This document shows positions 46,846 to 55,764 of a stretch of DNA of 64,000 bases, piece by piece. The notes below the pieces were generated by a model. The model saw only the letters and a list, made by a program, of their open reading frames with translations, ran no database searches and had not been told where the DNA came from. The stretch covers positions 62,001 through 126,000 of the forward strand of contig NZ_JABANC010000006.1 in NCBI RefSeq assembly GCF_012931685.1, in the 5' to 3' direction. Made by a program: the position numbers and the translations under genes. This DNA is from Hanstruepera ponticola. GTDB lineage: Bacteria; Bacteroidota; Bacteroidia; Flavobacteriales; Flavobacteriaceae. Positions within the stretch are counted from its first letter, which is position 1. The number at the start of each line of letters is the position of its first letter.

Positions 46846-47370
46846 ATGTATCAGAAATACAAAAGCGCAGAACTAGTAAAACCAAGTGGATTAGATCTTA
46901 AGGATCGTTTAGTTGGAGTACAAAGAGTTACAAAAGTAACTAAAGGTGGTAGAGCATTCGGATTTTCAGCAATAGTTGTTGTTGGTGACGAAGCAGGTGT
47001 AGTTGGTCACGGATTAGGAAAATCTAAAGATGTGGCTAGTGCAATTGCTAAAGCCGTTGAAGACGCTAAGAAAAATTTAGTACGCATACCAATCGTTAAA
47101 GGAACTTTACCACACGAACAAAAAGGTAAATATGGTGGAGCAAGAGTAAACATCATTCCTGCAGCTCCTGGAACAGGAGTAATTGCTGGTGGTGCTGTAA
47201 GAACAGTATTAGAAGCAGTTGGAGTTCATGATGTATTATCAAAATCTCAAGGTTCATCAAACCCACATAATGTTGTAAAAGCAACTTTCGATGCTTTATT
47301 ACAGTTAAGAGATGCAAGAACAATAGCTCGTGACAGAGGAATTTCTCTTGAAAAAGTTTTTAAAGGATAA
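46846..47370 (+). CDS. rpsE: 30S ribosomal protein S5
   Basis: The 174-residue protein has [40 protein letters not shown] and [21 protein letters not shown]5 contributes to decoding fidelity and mRNA entry. The ends are normal and it starts six bases after rplR. Confidence 0.99.
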   Translation: MYQKYKSAELVKPSGLDLKDRLVGVQRVTKVTKGGRAFGFSAIVVVGDEAGVVGHGLGKSKDVASAIAKAVEDAKKNLVRIPIVKGTLPHEQKGKYGGARVNIIPAAPGTGVIAGGAVRTVLEAVGVHDVLSKSQGSSNPHNVVKATFDALLQLRDARTIARDRGISLEKVFKG

Positions 47371-47382
47371 TAACGGAAAACG

Positions 47383-47565
47383 ATGGCAAAAATTAAAGTT
47401 AAAAAAGTAAGAAGTGCAATCAATCGTACTAAAAGACAAAAGTTAACATTAGAAGCTTTAGGTCTTAAAAAGATTGGTCAAGTAGTAGAGCACGATGCCA
47501 CACCAAATATCCTTGGTATGGTTGCTAAAGTTTCACATTTAGTTTCTGTTGAAGAAACAAAATAA
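47383..47565 (+). CDS. rpmD: 50S ribosomal protein L30
   Basis: The 60-residue protein has KIKVKKVRSAINRTKRQKLT and GLKKIGQVVEHDATPNILGM, matching L30. It is among the smallest ribosomal proteins and sits between rpsE and rplO, as expected in this cluster. Confidence 0.97.
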   Translation: MAKIKVKKVRSAINRTKRQKLTLEALGLKKIGQVVEHDATPNILGMVAKVSHLVSVEETK

Positions 47566-47577
47566 TATAAAACTGAA

Positions 47578-48030
47578 ATGGATTTAAGTAATTTAAAACC
47601 TGCAGAAGGTTCAGTAAAAAGTCAAGGTAAACGAATAGGTAGAGGACAAGGTTCTGGAAAAGGTGGTACCGCAACACGTGGTCACAAAGGAGCAAAGTCA
47701 CGTTCTGGTTATTCAAAGAAAATTGGATTTGAAGGTGGTCAAATGCCACTTCAAAGACGTGTGCCTAAATTTGGCTTTACAAATATCAACCGTGTAGAAT
47801 ATCAAGGTGTAAATCTTGATACTTTGCAACAATTGGTTGATGATAAGAAAATAAAAGACACTGTAGATTTCGAGACATTAATGACTTTAAACCTAGTTGG
47901 CAAGAATGATCTTGTTAAAATTTTAGGTAGAGGTGAGTTAAAATCTAAATTGACAGTAACAGCACATAAGTTTACTGCTTCGGCAAAAGCTGCTATTGAA
48001 GCTGCTGGAGGAGAAGCTGTAACTTTATAA
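47578..48030 (+). CDS. rplO: 50S ribosomal protein L15
   Basis: The 150-residue protein begins MDLSNLKPAEGSVKSQGKRI, with the glycine-rich GRGQGSGKGGTATRGHKG and GFEGGQMPLQRRVPKFGF. It takes part in late 50S assembly. It ends 15 bases before secY, in the conserved rplO-secY order. Confidence 0.98.
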   Translation: MDLSNLKPAEGSVKSQGKRIGRGQGSGKGGTATRGHKGAKSRSGYSKKIGFEGGQMPLQRRVPKFGFTNINRVEYQGVNLDTLQQLVDDKKIKDTVDFETLMTLNLVGKNDLVKILGRGELKSKLTVTAHKFTASAKAAIEAAGGEAVTL

Positions 48031-48045
48031 TCCCAATATAAGCGC

Positions 48046-49389
48046 ATGAAATTTATAGAGACATTAAAGAATGTTTGGAAAATAGAAGAGCTAAGAAACA
48101 GAATCATAGTTACATTGGGTCTGTTATTAGTTTACCGTTTTGGTGCACAAGTAGTTTTACCTGGTATTGATGCTGCGCAATTAGAAGGATTACAAGGTAA
48201 TACAGAGTCTGGTTTATTAGGTTTATTAAATGCTTTCACAGGAGGTGCTTTTGCTAACGCTTCTGTTTTTGCATTAGGTATTATGCCTTATATATCAGCT
48301 TCTATTGTTGTGCAATTAATGGGAATCGCTATTCCTTACCTACAAAAATTACAAAAAGAAGGAGCCAGTGGTCAAAAGAAAATCACACAAATAACCAGAT
48401 GGTTAACCATTGCTATTTGTTTGGTTCAGGCACCTGGTTATTTGGCAAGTTTACCAACATTAGGAATTCCTGCTTCTGCTTTCTTATTAGGTCAAGGAAC
48501 ATTATTTTATTTTTCATCAGTAATCATTTTAGTCACAGGGTGTATTTTTGCTATGTGGTTAGGTGAAAAAATTACTGACAAAGGAATTGGTAATGGTATC
48601 TCCTTATTAATTATGGTTGGTATTATTGCAACCTTACCTAAAAACTTTTTGTTAAACGCGTCATCTCGATTAGAGGGTAACAACGTCATGTTAATTCTTT
48701 TTGAATTGGTGATCTGGTTGCTGATAATTTTAGCTTCAGTTATGCTTGTAATGGCAGTGAGAAAGATTGCTGTACAATATGCTAGAAGAACAGCGTCTGG
48801 AGGTTTTGAAAAAAACGTATTTGGATCAAGACAATATATTCCTTTAAAGTTGAATGCCTCTGGTGTAATGCCAATCATTTTTGCACAAGCTATTATGTTT
48901 GTTCCAACTTTGATTGGAGGTTCATCCTTCTTGAAAGAGACAGCCACAGGGCAATGGATGCAAACAAATTTCTCTGATATTTTTGGTTTTTGGTATAATT
49001 TAGTTTTTGCTTTGTTAATTATAGTATTTACATACTTCTATACAGCAATTACTGTACCTACCAATAAAATGGCAGATGACTTAAAACGAAGCGGTGGTTT
49101 TATTCCAGGAATTCGTCCAGGAACTGAAACTTCTGAATATTTAGACAAAATCATGTCTCAAATAACATTACCGGGTTCTATATTTTTAGCATTAATAGCT
49201 GTGTTCCCAGCATTTATTGTAAAGCTAATGAATGTACAATCTGGATGGGCCTTATTTTTTGGTGGAACATCACTATTAATTATGGTTGGAGTTGCAATTG
49301 ACACTATGCAACAAGTAAATTCTTACTTGTTAAATAGACACTATGACGGCTTGATGAAAACAGGTAAAAATAGAAAAGCAGTAGCTTAA
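48046..49389 (+). CDS. secY: Preprotein translocase subunit SecY
   Basis: SecY is the channel of the Sec translocon in the inner membrane. The 447-residue protein has ten membrane helices. It has the plug/early segment [20 protein letters not shown] and SASIVVQLM, the loop [13 protein letters not shown], and [14 protein letters not shown] with the cytoplasmic [18 protein letters not shown]. Signal-peptide-bearing proteins of this window would use it. It is located in the spc operon before infA and rpmJ, as expected. Confidence 0.99.
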   Translation: MKFIETLKNVWKIEELRNRIIVTLGLLLVYRFGAQVVLPGIDAAQLEGLQGNTESGLLGLLNAFTGGAFANASVFALGIMPYISASIVVQLMGIAIPYLQKLQKEGASGQKKITQITRWLTIAICLVQAPGYLASLPTLGIPASAFLLGQGTLFYFSSVIILVTGCIFAMWLGEKITDKGIGNGISLLIMVGIIATLPKNFLLNASSRLEGNNVMLILFELVIWLLIILASVMLVMAVRKIAVQYARRTASGGFEKNVFGSRQYIPLKLNASGVMPIIFAQAIMFVPTLIGGSSFLKETATGQWMQTNFSDIFGFWYNLVFALLIIVFTYFYTAITVPTNKMADDLKRSGGFIPGIRPGTETSEYLDKIMSQITLPGSIFLALIAVFPAFIVKLMNVQSGWALFFGGTSLLIMVGVAIDTMQQVNSYLLNRHYDGLMKTGKNRKAVA

Positions 49390-49399
49390 TATATATACT

Positions 49400-49615
49400 A
49401 TGGCAAAACAAGCAGCAATAGAACAAGACGGAACAATTATAGAAGCATTATCAAATGCTATGTTTCGTGTTGAATTAGAAAATGGTCACATTGTGACAGC
49501 ACATATTTCTGGTAAAATGCGTATGCACTACATTAAGTTGTTACCAGGAGATAAAGTAAAATTAGAAATGAGCCCTTACGATTTAACGAAGGCTCGAATA
49601 ACTTATAGATACTAA
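49400..49615 (+). CDS. infA: Translation initiation factor IF-1
   Basis: The 71-residue OB-fold protein has [40 protein letters not shown] and [21 protein letters not shown]-1 blocks the ribosomal A site at initiation. It starts 10 bases after secY and precedes rpmJ by four bases. Confidence 0.99.
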   Translation: MAKQAAIEQDGTIIEALSNAMFRVELENGHIVTAHISGKMRMHYIKLLPGDKVKLEMSPYDLTKARITYRY

Positions 49616-49619
49616 TACG

Positions 49620-49736
49620 ATGAAAGTAAGAGCATCAGTTAAAAAAAGAAGCGCAGACTGTAAAATCGTCCGCAGAAAAGGTAGACTTTACGTCATTAAC
49701 AAAAAGAATCCTAGATTCAAACAAAGACAAGGATAA
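49620..49736 (+). CDS. rpmJ: 50S ribosomal protein L36, zinc-free form
   Basis: A 38-residue frame reads [20 protein letters not shown] and ends NPRFKQRQG, the L36 pattern. Only one of the four zinc ligands (the Cys of ADCK) remains; the other positions hold Ser, Asn and Arg. It is therefore a C-minus form, common where zinc may be limiting. It lies between infA and rpsM, the expected place. Confidence 0.97.
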   Translation: MKVRASVKKRSADCKIVRRKGRLYVINKKNPRFKQRQG

Positions 49737-49738
49737 TT

Positions 49739-50113
49739 ATGGCAAGAATTGCAGGTGTAGACATACCAAAAAACAAGAGAGGAGTAATTTCCCTTACTTA
49801 TATCTATGGAATAGGTAAAAGTAGAGCAAAAGAAATTTTAGCAAACGCTAAAGTTGATGAAAGTACAAAAGTTCAAGATTGGACAGATGACGAAATTGGA
49901 AACATTCGTGAGGCTGTTGGAGCGTTTACTATTGAAGGTGAACTACGTTCTGAAACACAAATAAACATTAAGCGATTAATGGATATTGGATGTTACAGAG
50001 GTATCCGTCATAGAGCTGGTCTTCCATTAAGAGGACAACGTACAAAAAACAACTCTAGAACAAGAAAAGGTAGAAGAAAAACTGTTGCTAACAAAAAAAT
50101 GGCAACTAAATAA
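49739..50113 (+). CDS. rpsM: 30S ribosomal protein S13
   Basis: The 124-residue protein has [40 protein letters not shown] and the C-terminal [20 protein letters not shown]13 contacts the P-site tRNA and the 50S. It is two bases after rpmJ. An unusual 105-base repeat-rich gap separates it from rpsK. Confidence 0.99.
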   Translation: MARIAGVDIPKNKRGVISLTYIYGIGKSRAKEILANAKVDESTKVQDWTDDEIGNIREAVGAFTIEGELRSETQINIKRLMDIGCYRGIRHRAGLPLRGQRTKNNSRTRKGRRKTVANKKMATK

Positions 50114-50180
50114 AAATAGACAATAGTCATTAGAGTTTAGAGGTTAGATGAATCTGTTTGAAATAGCAATGTTTAGGATT

Positions 50181-50204
50181 CTAACAACTAAAAACTAACA
50201 ACTA
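50181..50204 (+). repeat. Short direct repeat in the rpsM-rpsK gap
   Basis: CTAACAACTA occurs at 50181-50190 and again at 50195-50204, inside the 105-base gap between rpsM and rpsK. The gap is otherwise low-complexity (TTAG- and AACT-rich on both sides), which is unlike the tight spacing elsewhere in the cluster. Confidence 0.6.
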
Positions 50205-50218
50205 GAAACTTAAATAAT

Positions 50219-50602
50219 ATGGCAAAGTCAAGTACTAAAAAGCGTAAAGTAATTGTAGATGCAGTAGGTGAAGCACACGTAACAGCTTCATTTAACAACA
50301 TCATCATATCACTTACAAACAAAAAAGGCGATGTAATTTCATGGTCTTCAGCTGGTAAAATGGGATTCCGCGGTTCTAAAAAGAACACACCTTATGCTGC
50401 TCAATTAGCTGCAGAAGATGCTGCTGGAGTTGCACAAGAAGCTGGATTAAAGAAAGTAAAAGTTTACGTAAAAGGACCAGGGAATGGTAGAGAATCTGCT
50501 ATTCGTTCAATTCACAATGCAGGTATTGAAGTAACTGAAATTATCGATGTTACGCCATTACCACATAATGGATGTCGTCCTCCAAAACGTAGAAGAGTAT
50601 AA
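50219..50602 (+). CDS. rpsK: 30S ribosomal protein S11
   Basis: The 127-residue protein has [40 protein letters not shown] and the C-terminal [19 protein letters not shown]11 lies in the 30S platform near the Shine-Dalgarno/anti-Shine-Dalgarno site. It is followed by a terminator and then a new promoter, so rpsD starts another transcription unit. Confidence 0.99.
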   Translation: MAKSSTKKRKVIVDAVGEAHVTASFNNIIISLTNKKGDVISWSSAGKMGFRGSKKNTPYAAQLAAEDAAGVAQEAGLKKVKVYVKGPGNGRESAIRSIHNAGIEVTEIIDVTPLPHNGCRPPKRRRV

Positions 50603-50617
50603 TTTATAATTAAAGAG

Positions 50618-50657
50618 ATTAATATCAACTGTTTATACAGTTGATATTAATTTTTTT
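50618..50657 (+). terminator. Terminator after rpsK
   Basis: ATTAATATCAACTG (50618-50631) pairs perfectly with CAGTTGATATTAAT (50638-50651) around a six-base loop, followed by seven T. This is a classical intrinsic terminator, ending the rpsL-rpsK transcript. Its 3' arm carries the TTG of the next promoter. Confidence 0.85.
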
Positions 50658-50670
50658 ATATGTAAATTTG
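50641..50670 (+). promoter_or_regulatory. Promoter of the rpsD-rpoA-rplQ unit (TTG-N19-TAAATTTG)
   Basis: TTG (50641-50643) and TAAATTTG (50663-50670) are 19 bases apart. The -33 TTG lies in the 3' arm of the rpsK terminator. The predicted leader to the rpsD ATG is about 100 nt. It holds two small stems: TTATC/GATAA at 50720-50733 and ATTAA/TTAAT at 50735-50748. Confidence 0.75.
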
Positions 50671-50778
50671 CAAACCGAAAAAAATAATTAATTAACAAGT
50701 ATCAACGGGAGATCAACGATTATCGAAGGATAAGATTAAGACCTTAATTCATAATCACTCTCAAAACAACAATTTAAA

Positions 50779-51384
50779 ATGGCAAGATATACTGGTCCTA
50801 AAACTAAAATAGCTCGTAAATTTGGTGAAGCTATTTACGGAGAAGATAAATCTTTTGAAAAAAGAAATTACCCTCCAGGTCAACATGGTGCAAACAAGCG
50901 TCGTGGAAAGAAATCTGAATATGCAATCCAATTAATGGAAAAGCAAAAAGCTAAATATACTTATGGTATTTTAGAAAAACAATTCAGAAATATGTTCAAA
51001 AGAGCAACAGCTGCTCCTGGAATTACAGGTGAGGTGTTGTTACAATTATGTGAGTCTCGTTTAGATAACGTAGTCTTCAGAATGGGATTATCACCTTCAA
51101 GAAGTGGTGCTAGACAATTAGTATCTCACAGACACATCACAGTAAATGGTAATTTGGTAAATATTCCATCATACCAATTAAAAGCTGGTGATGTTGTTGC
51201 AGTAAGAGAAAAATCAAAATCACTTGAGTCAATTAATAATTCATTAGCTAACTCAAGCAACGTGTACGAATGGATTACATGGAATAATGATAAGAAGGAA
51301 GGAACGTACGTTTCTGTTCCTGCTAGAATTCAAATTCCAGAAAACATCAACGAGCAATTCATCGTCGAATTATATTCTAAATAA
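50779..51384 (+). CDS. rpsD: 30S ribosomal protein S4
   Basis: S4 initiates 16S rRNA assembly and represses the alpha operon in E. coli. The 201-residue protein has [40 protein letters not shown] and the S4-domain region [20 protein letters not shown]. It is the zinc-free form without the N-terminal cysteine cluster. It has its own promoter and a long leader, suggesting separate regulation. Confidence 0.99.
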   Translation: MARYTGPKTKIARKFGEAIYGEDKSFEKRNYPPGQHGANKRRGKKSEYAIQLMEKQKAKYTYGILEKQFRNMFKRATAAPGITGEVLLQLCESRLDNVVFRMGLSPSRSGARQLVSHRHITVNGNLVNIPSYQLKAGDVVAVREKSKSLESINNSLANSSNVYEWITWNNDKKEGTYVSVPARIQIPENINEQFIVELYSK

Positions 51385-51414
51385 TCATTTAAAAATATTG
51401 GTATTTAGCCAAAG

Positions 51415-51446
51415 GGTTTATTGGTACTTCTTCAAACTTATAAACC
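51415..51446 (+). promoter_or_regulatory. Weak hairpin in the rpsD-rpoA gap
   Basis: GGTTTAT (51415-51421) can pair with ATAAACC (51440-51446). A direct repeat TATTGGTA occurs at 51396-51403 and 51419-51426. No promoter is seen in the 97-base gap. The element could affect rpoA expression, but the support is limited. Confidence 0.25.
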
Positions 51447-51481
51447 GCGCAACTAAATAACAATTAAAACGAAGAAACAAT

Positions 51482-52474
51482 ATGGCAGTATTTAATTTTC
51501 AAAAGCCCGACAAAGTAATCATGATTGATTCAACTGACTTTGAAGGGAAGTTCGAATTTAGACCTTTAGAGCCAGGTTATGGTTTAACAGTAGGAAATGC
51601 TTTAAGAAGAGTTTTATTATCTTCTTTAGAAGGATTTGCAATTACATCCGTTAGAATTGAAGGTGTAGATCACGAATTCTCTACAATAGCAGGTGTTGTT
51701 GAAGACGTTACTGAAATCATTTTAAATTTAAAACAAATTCGTTTTAAAAGACAAATCGAAGACGTAGATAACGAATCTGTTTCTATTTCTATTTCAGGTC
51801 AAGAGCAAATTACAGCGGGCGATTTCCAAAAATTTATTTCAGGATTTCAAGTATTAAATTCAGAATTAGTAATCTGTAATTTAGATCCTAAAGTGAATGT
51901 TAATATGGAAATCACTATTGAAAAAGGTAGAGGATATGTTCCTGCTGAAGAAAACAAAAAAGCTTCAGCGCCAATAGGAACAATCTTTACAGATTCAATC
52001 TACACACCAATAAAAAATGTGAAGTATAGCATTGAAAATTACCGTGTAGAGCAAAAAACAGATTACGAAAAATTAGTTTTCGAAATCATTACTGATGGTT
52101 CTATCAACCCTCAAGATGCTTTAACTGAAGCAGCAAAAACTTTAATTCACCACTTCATGTTATTCTCTGATGAGCGTATTACATTAGAAGCTGATGAAAT
52201 TGCACAGACTGAAACTTATGATGAAGAATCTCTTCACATGAGACAACTATTGAAAACTAAATTAGTTGATATGGATCTTTCTGTACGTGCATTAAACTGT
52301 TTAAAAGCGGCTGAAGTTGATACATTAGGTGATTTAGTATCATTCAATAAAAATGACTTAATGAAGTTCCGTAACTTTGGTAAGAAATCTTTAACGGAAC
52401 TAGAGGAACTAGTAAATGTTAAAGGATTAAACTTCGGAATGGATTTATCAAAATATAAATTAGATAAAGACTAA
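51482..52474 (+). CDS. rpoA: DNA-directed RNA polymerase subunit alpha
   Basis: The 330-residue protein has the N-terminal dimerisation domain ([40 protein letters not shown]). The C-terminal domain ([20 protein letters not shown]-like, [16 protein letters not shown]) binds promoter DNA and activators. The [11 protein letters not shown] motif is intact. It lies between rpsD and rplQ as in other bacteria. Confidence 0.99.
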   Translation: MAVFNFQKPDKVIMIDSTDFEGKFEFRPLEPGYGLTVGNALRRVLLSSLEGFAITSVRIEGVDHEFSTIAGVVEDVTEIILNLKQIRFKRQIEDVDNESVSISISGQEQITAGDFQKFISGFQVLNSELVICNLDPKVNVNMEITIEKGRGYVPAEENKKASAPIGTIFTDSIYTPIKNVKYSIENYRVEQKTDYEKLVFEIITDGSINPQDALTEAAKTLIHHFMLFSDERITLEADEIAQTETYDEESLHMRQLLKTKLVDMDLSVRALNCLKAAEVDTLGDLVSFNKNDLMKFRNFGKKSLTELEELVNVKGLNFGMDLSKYKLDKD

Positions 52475-52497
52475 TAATAATTAATACTAATCATATT

Positions 52498-52531
52498 TTG
52501 CTCCCACGCTAATAGTGTGGTCTGGTAGCAA
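52498..52531 (+). promoter_or_regulatory. Structured RNA element between rpoA and rplQ (candidate L17 leader)
   Basis: An outer stem TTGCT (52498-52502) pairs with AGCAA (52527-52531). Inside it, CCACGC (52504-52509) pairs with GTGTGG (52515-52520), with one G-U pair and a five-base loop, leaving TCTGGT unpaired on the 3' side. The element is GC-rich for this genome and sits 19 bases before the rplQ ATG, which fits a translational control site for L17. Confidence 0.55.
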
Positions 52532-52549
52532 GATGATAAAACAAATGTC

Positions 52550-53023
52550 ATGAGACACGGAAAAAAAACAAACCATTTAGGTAGAAAAACAGCTCACAGA
52601 AAGTCCATGTTGGCTAATATGGCTTGTTCATTAATTGAACACAAGCGTATTAACACAACTGTTGCAAAAGCAAAAGCATTAAAGCAATTTGTTGAACCTT
52701 TAGTAACTAAATCTAAAGAAGATACTACACATAACAGACGTATTGTTATGTCACGTCTAAGACAAAAAGATGCTGTTGTTGAGTTATTCAGAGAGGTTGC
52801 TCCTAAAGTAGGTGATAGACCAGGAGGTTATACTAGAATTATTAAACTAGGAAATCGTTTGGGAGATAATGCTGATATGGCAATGATAGAATTAGTTGAT
52901 TACAACGAAATCTACAATGCTGGTAAAGCGAAGAAGAAAACAACACGAAGAAGTAGAAGAGGTGGTTCTAAACCGGCTGCTGCTGCTCCAGTTGAAACGA
53001 AAGCAACAAACGAAGAAGAATAA
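52550..53023 (+). CDS. rplQ: 50S ribosomal protein L17
   Basis: The 157-residue protein has [40 protein letters not shown] and [21 protein letters not shown] Bacteroidota-type extension rich in Lys, Arg and Ala ends the protein ([20 protein letters not shown]). L17 is near the tunnel exit. It is the last gene of the supercluster and is followed by a terminator. Confidence 0.99.
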   Translation: MRHGKKTNHLGRKTAHRKSMLANMACSLIEHKRINTTVAKAKALKQFVEPLVTKSKEDTTHNRRIVMSRLRQKDAVVELFREVAPKVGDRPGGYTRIIKLGNRLGDNADMAMIELVDYNEIYNAGKAKKKTTRRSRRGGSKPAAAAPVETKATNEEE

Positions 53024-53046
53024 ATGTTAATAAGCATTTAATATAT

Positions 53047-53080
53047 AAAGGATAATCTATTTTAGGTTATCCTTTTTTTT
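53047..53080 (+). terminator. Terminator of the ribosomal supercluster
   Basis: AAAGGATAATC (53047-53057) pairs with GGTTATCCTTT (53065-53075, one G-U pair) around a seven-base loop, followed by eight T (53073-53080). It separates rplQ from carA. Confidence 0.85.
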
Positions 53081-53109
53081 ATGCAATTTTGCAAAACCTT
53101 TTTTTAAAA

Positions 53110-54213
53110 ATGAAATACAATAAACGAGACAAAGCTATAGTTCTACTCGCGGATGGAACTATATTTCACGGCAAATCAATTGGCAAAAAAGGAACTGCTT
53201 TTGGCGAAGTATGTTTCAATACTGGAACAACAGGTTATCAGGAAATTTTTACAGATCCTTCTTATTTTGGACAACTTATGGTAACAACCAATGCCCACAT
53301 TGGTAATTATGGAACCCATGAGGATGAAATAGAATCTGATTCAATAAAAATTTCAGGATTAATCTGCAAAAATTTTAGTTTTAACTATTCCAGACCATCA
53401 GCAGAAGGAAATCTAGAGCAATTTTTTGAAAAGCATAATGTATTAGCTATTTCTGATGTTGATACCAGAGCGCTAGTATCTTACATTCGTGATAATGGTG
53501 CTATGAATGCTGTCATTTCAACTGAAGTTGATAATATTGAAGGCTTAAAAAAGCAGTTGGCTGAAGTACCAAACATGGAAGGCCTAGAATTGGCTTCTAA
53601 AGTATCAACCAAGGAACCGTATTATTTCGGAAACGAAAACGCAAAATATAAGATAGCCGCTTTAGATATTGGTGTGAAGAAAAATATACTTCGCAATTTA
53701 GCTAAACGTGATGCCTACATAAAAGTATTTCCTTATAACTCAAAGTTTGAAGATTTAGAGGCATTCAAGCCCGACGGCTATTTCTTATCTAATGGGCCTG
53801 GTGATCCTGAGCCATTGGTTGAAGCTCAAGCTGTGGCAAATGAGGTTATCAATAGAAACTTACCACTATTTGGAATCTGTTTAGGACATCAAGTAATAGC
53901 GCTAGCCAATGGCATTTCAACTTACAAAATGCATCATGGACATAGAGGTATTAACCATCCTGTTATAAACAAAATAACGGGAAAAGGTGAAATAACCTCT
54001 CAAAATCATGGTTTCGCCATTAATCGTGAAGAAACAGAAAGCCATCCAGATGTTGAAATTACACATGTTCATTTAAATGATCATACGGTTGCAGGTATTA
54101 AAATGAAATCTAAAAACTGTTTTTCAGTACAATATCATCCAGAAGCCAGTCCTGGACCAAATGATTCTACTTATCTTTTTGATCAGTTTATAGAGAATAT
54201 TAAAAACGCTTAA
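53110..54213 (+). CDS. carA: Carbamoyl-phosphate synthase small (glutamine amidotransferase) subunit
   Basis: CarA supplies ammonia from glutamine to the large subunit CarB for arginine and pyrimidine synthesis. The protein has the N-terminal CPSase domain (LLADGTIFHGKSIGKKGTAF) and a class I amidotransferase domain with the nucleophile cysteine in LFGICLGHQVIALAN and the His-Glu pair in VQYHPEASPGPND. I start at the ATG at 53110 (MKYNKRDK, 367 residues), since the upstream start at 53089 overlaps the putative -7 element CAATTTTG. carB is not in this window. Confidence 0.96.
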   Translation: MKYNKRDKAIVLLADGTIFHGKSIGKKGTAFGEVCFNTGTTGYQEIFTDPSYFGQLMVTTNAHIGNYGTHEDEIESDSIKISGLICKNFSFNYSRPSAEGNLEQFFEKHNVLAISDVDTRALVSYIRDNGAMNAVISTEVDNIEGLKKQLAEVPNMEGLELASKVSTKEPYYFGNENAKYKIAALDIGVKKNILRNLAKRDAYIKVFPYNSKFEDLEAFKPDGYFLSNGPGDPEPLVEAQAVANEVINRNLPLFGICLGHQVIALANGISTYKMHHGHRGINHPVINKITGKGEITSQNHGFAINREETESHPDVEITHVHLNDHTVAGIKMKSKNCFSVQYHPEASPGPNDSTYLFDQFIENIKNA

Positions 54214-54216
54214 TTC

Positions 54217-54257
54217 AAAAACCTCAAAGAAACCTAAAATCCTTTGAGGTTTTTTTA
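54217..54257 (+). terminator. Terminator after carA
   Basis: AAAAACCTCAAAG pairs with CTTTGAGGTTTTTT across a loop of about 12 bases, followed by T. It is a clear intrinsic terminator. Confidence 0.85.
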
Positions 54258-54328
54258 TTACGAAAACATTATCGTAAAAATTAAATGCAATACTCCTACA
54301 AACAATATGCTTAAGTAAGAGTATTTTG

Positions 54329-54336
54329 TAAATTTG
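54329..54336 (+). promoter_or_regulatory. Probable -7 element (TAAATTTG) for eno
   Basis: TAAATTTG matches TAnnTTTG and ends 24 bases before the eno ATG. No TTG was found at the standard -33 spacing. Confidence 0.5.
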
Positions 54337-54360
54337 TAATCAATAAAAAAAATCAACTAA

Positions 54361-55653
<1,293 letters not shown>

Positions 55654-55675
55654 AAACACTTGTTCACAGTAAATA

Positions 55676-55708
55676 AAAACCTGCAAATTTGATTGCAGGT
55701 TTTTTTTA
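55676..55708 (+). terminator. Terminator after eno
   Basis: AAAAACCTGCAA and TTGCAGGTTTTT form a stem with a five-base loop, followed by a run of T. It lies about 20 bases past the eno stop. Confidence 0.85.
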
Positions 55709-55764
55709 TGGTAAATTAACGCAACCTTTTTACTCTTTTTGCATCTATATAGTAAACGCTAACC

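Noticed and set aside
48507-48947. A 146-residue frame antisense to secY
   Set aside because: It is the mirror of a conserved membrane protein and has no motif of its own.
50181-50204. CRISPR-like repeats
   Set aside because: There are only two ten-base copies, with no spacers of regular length and no cas genes.
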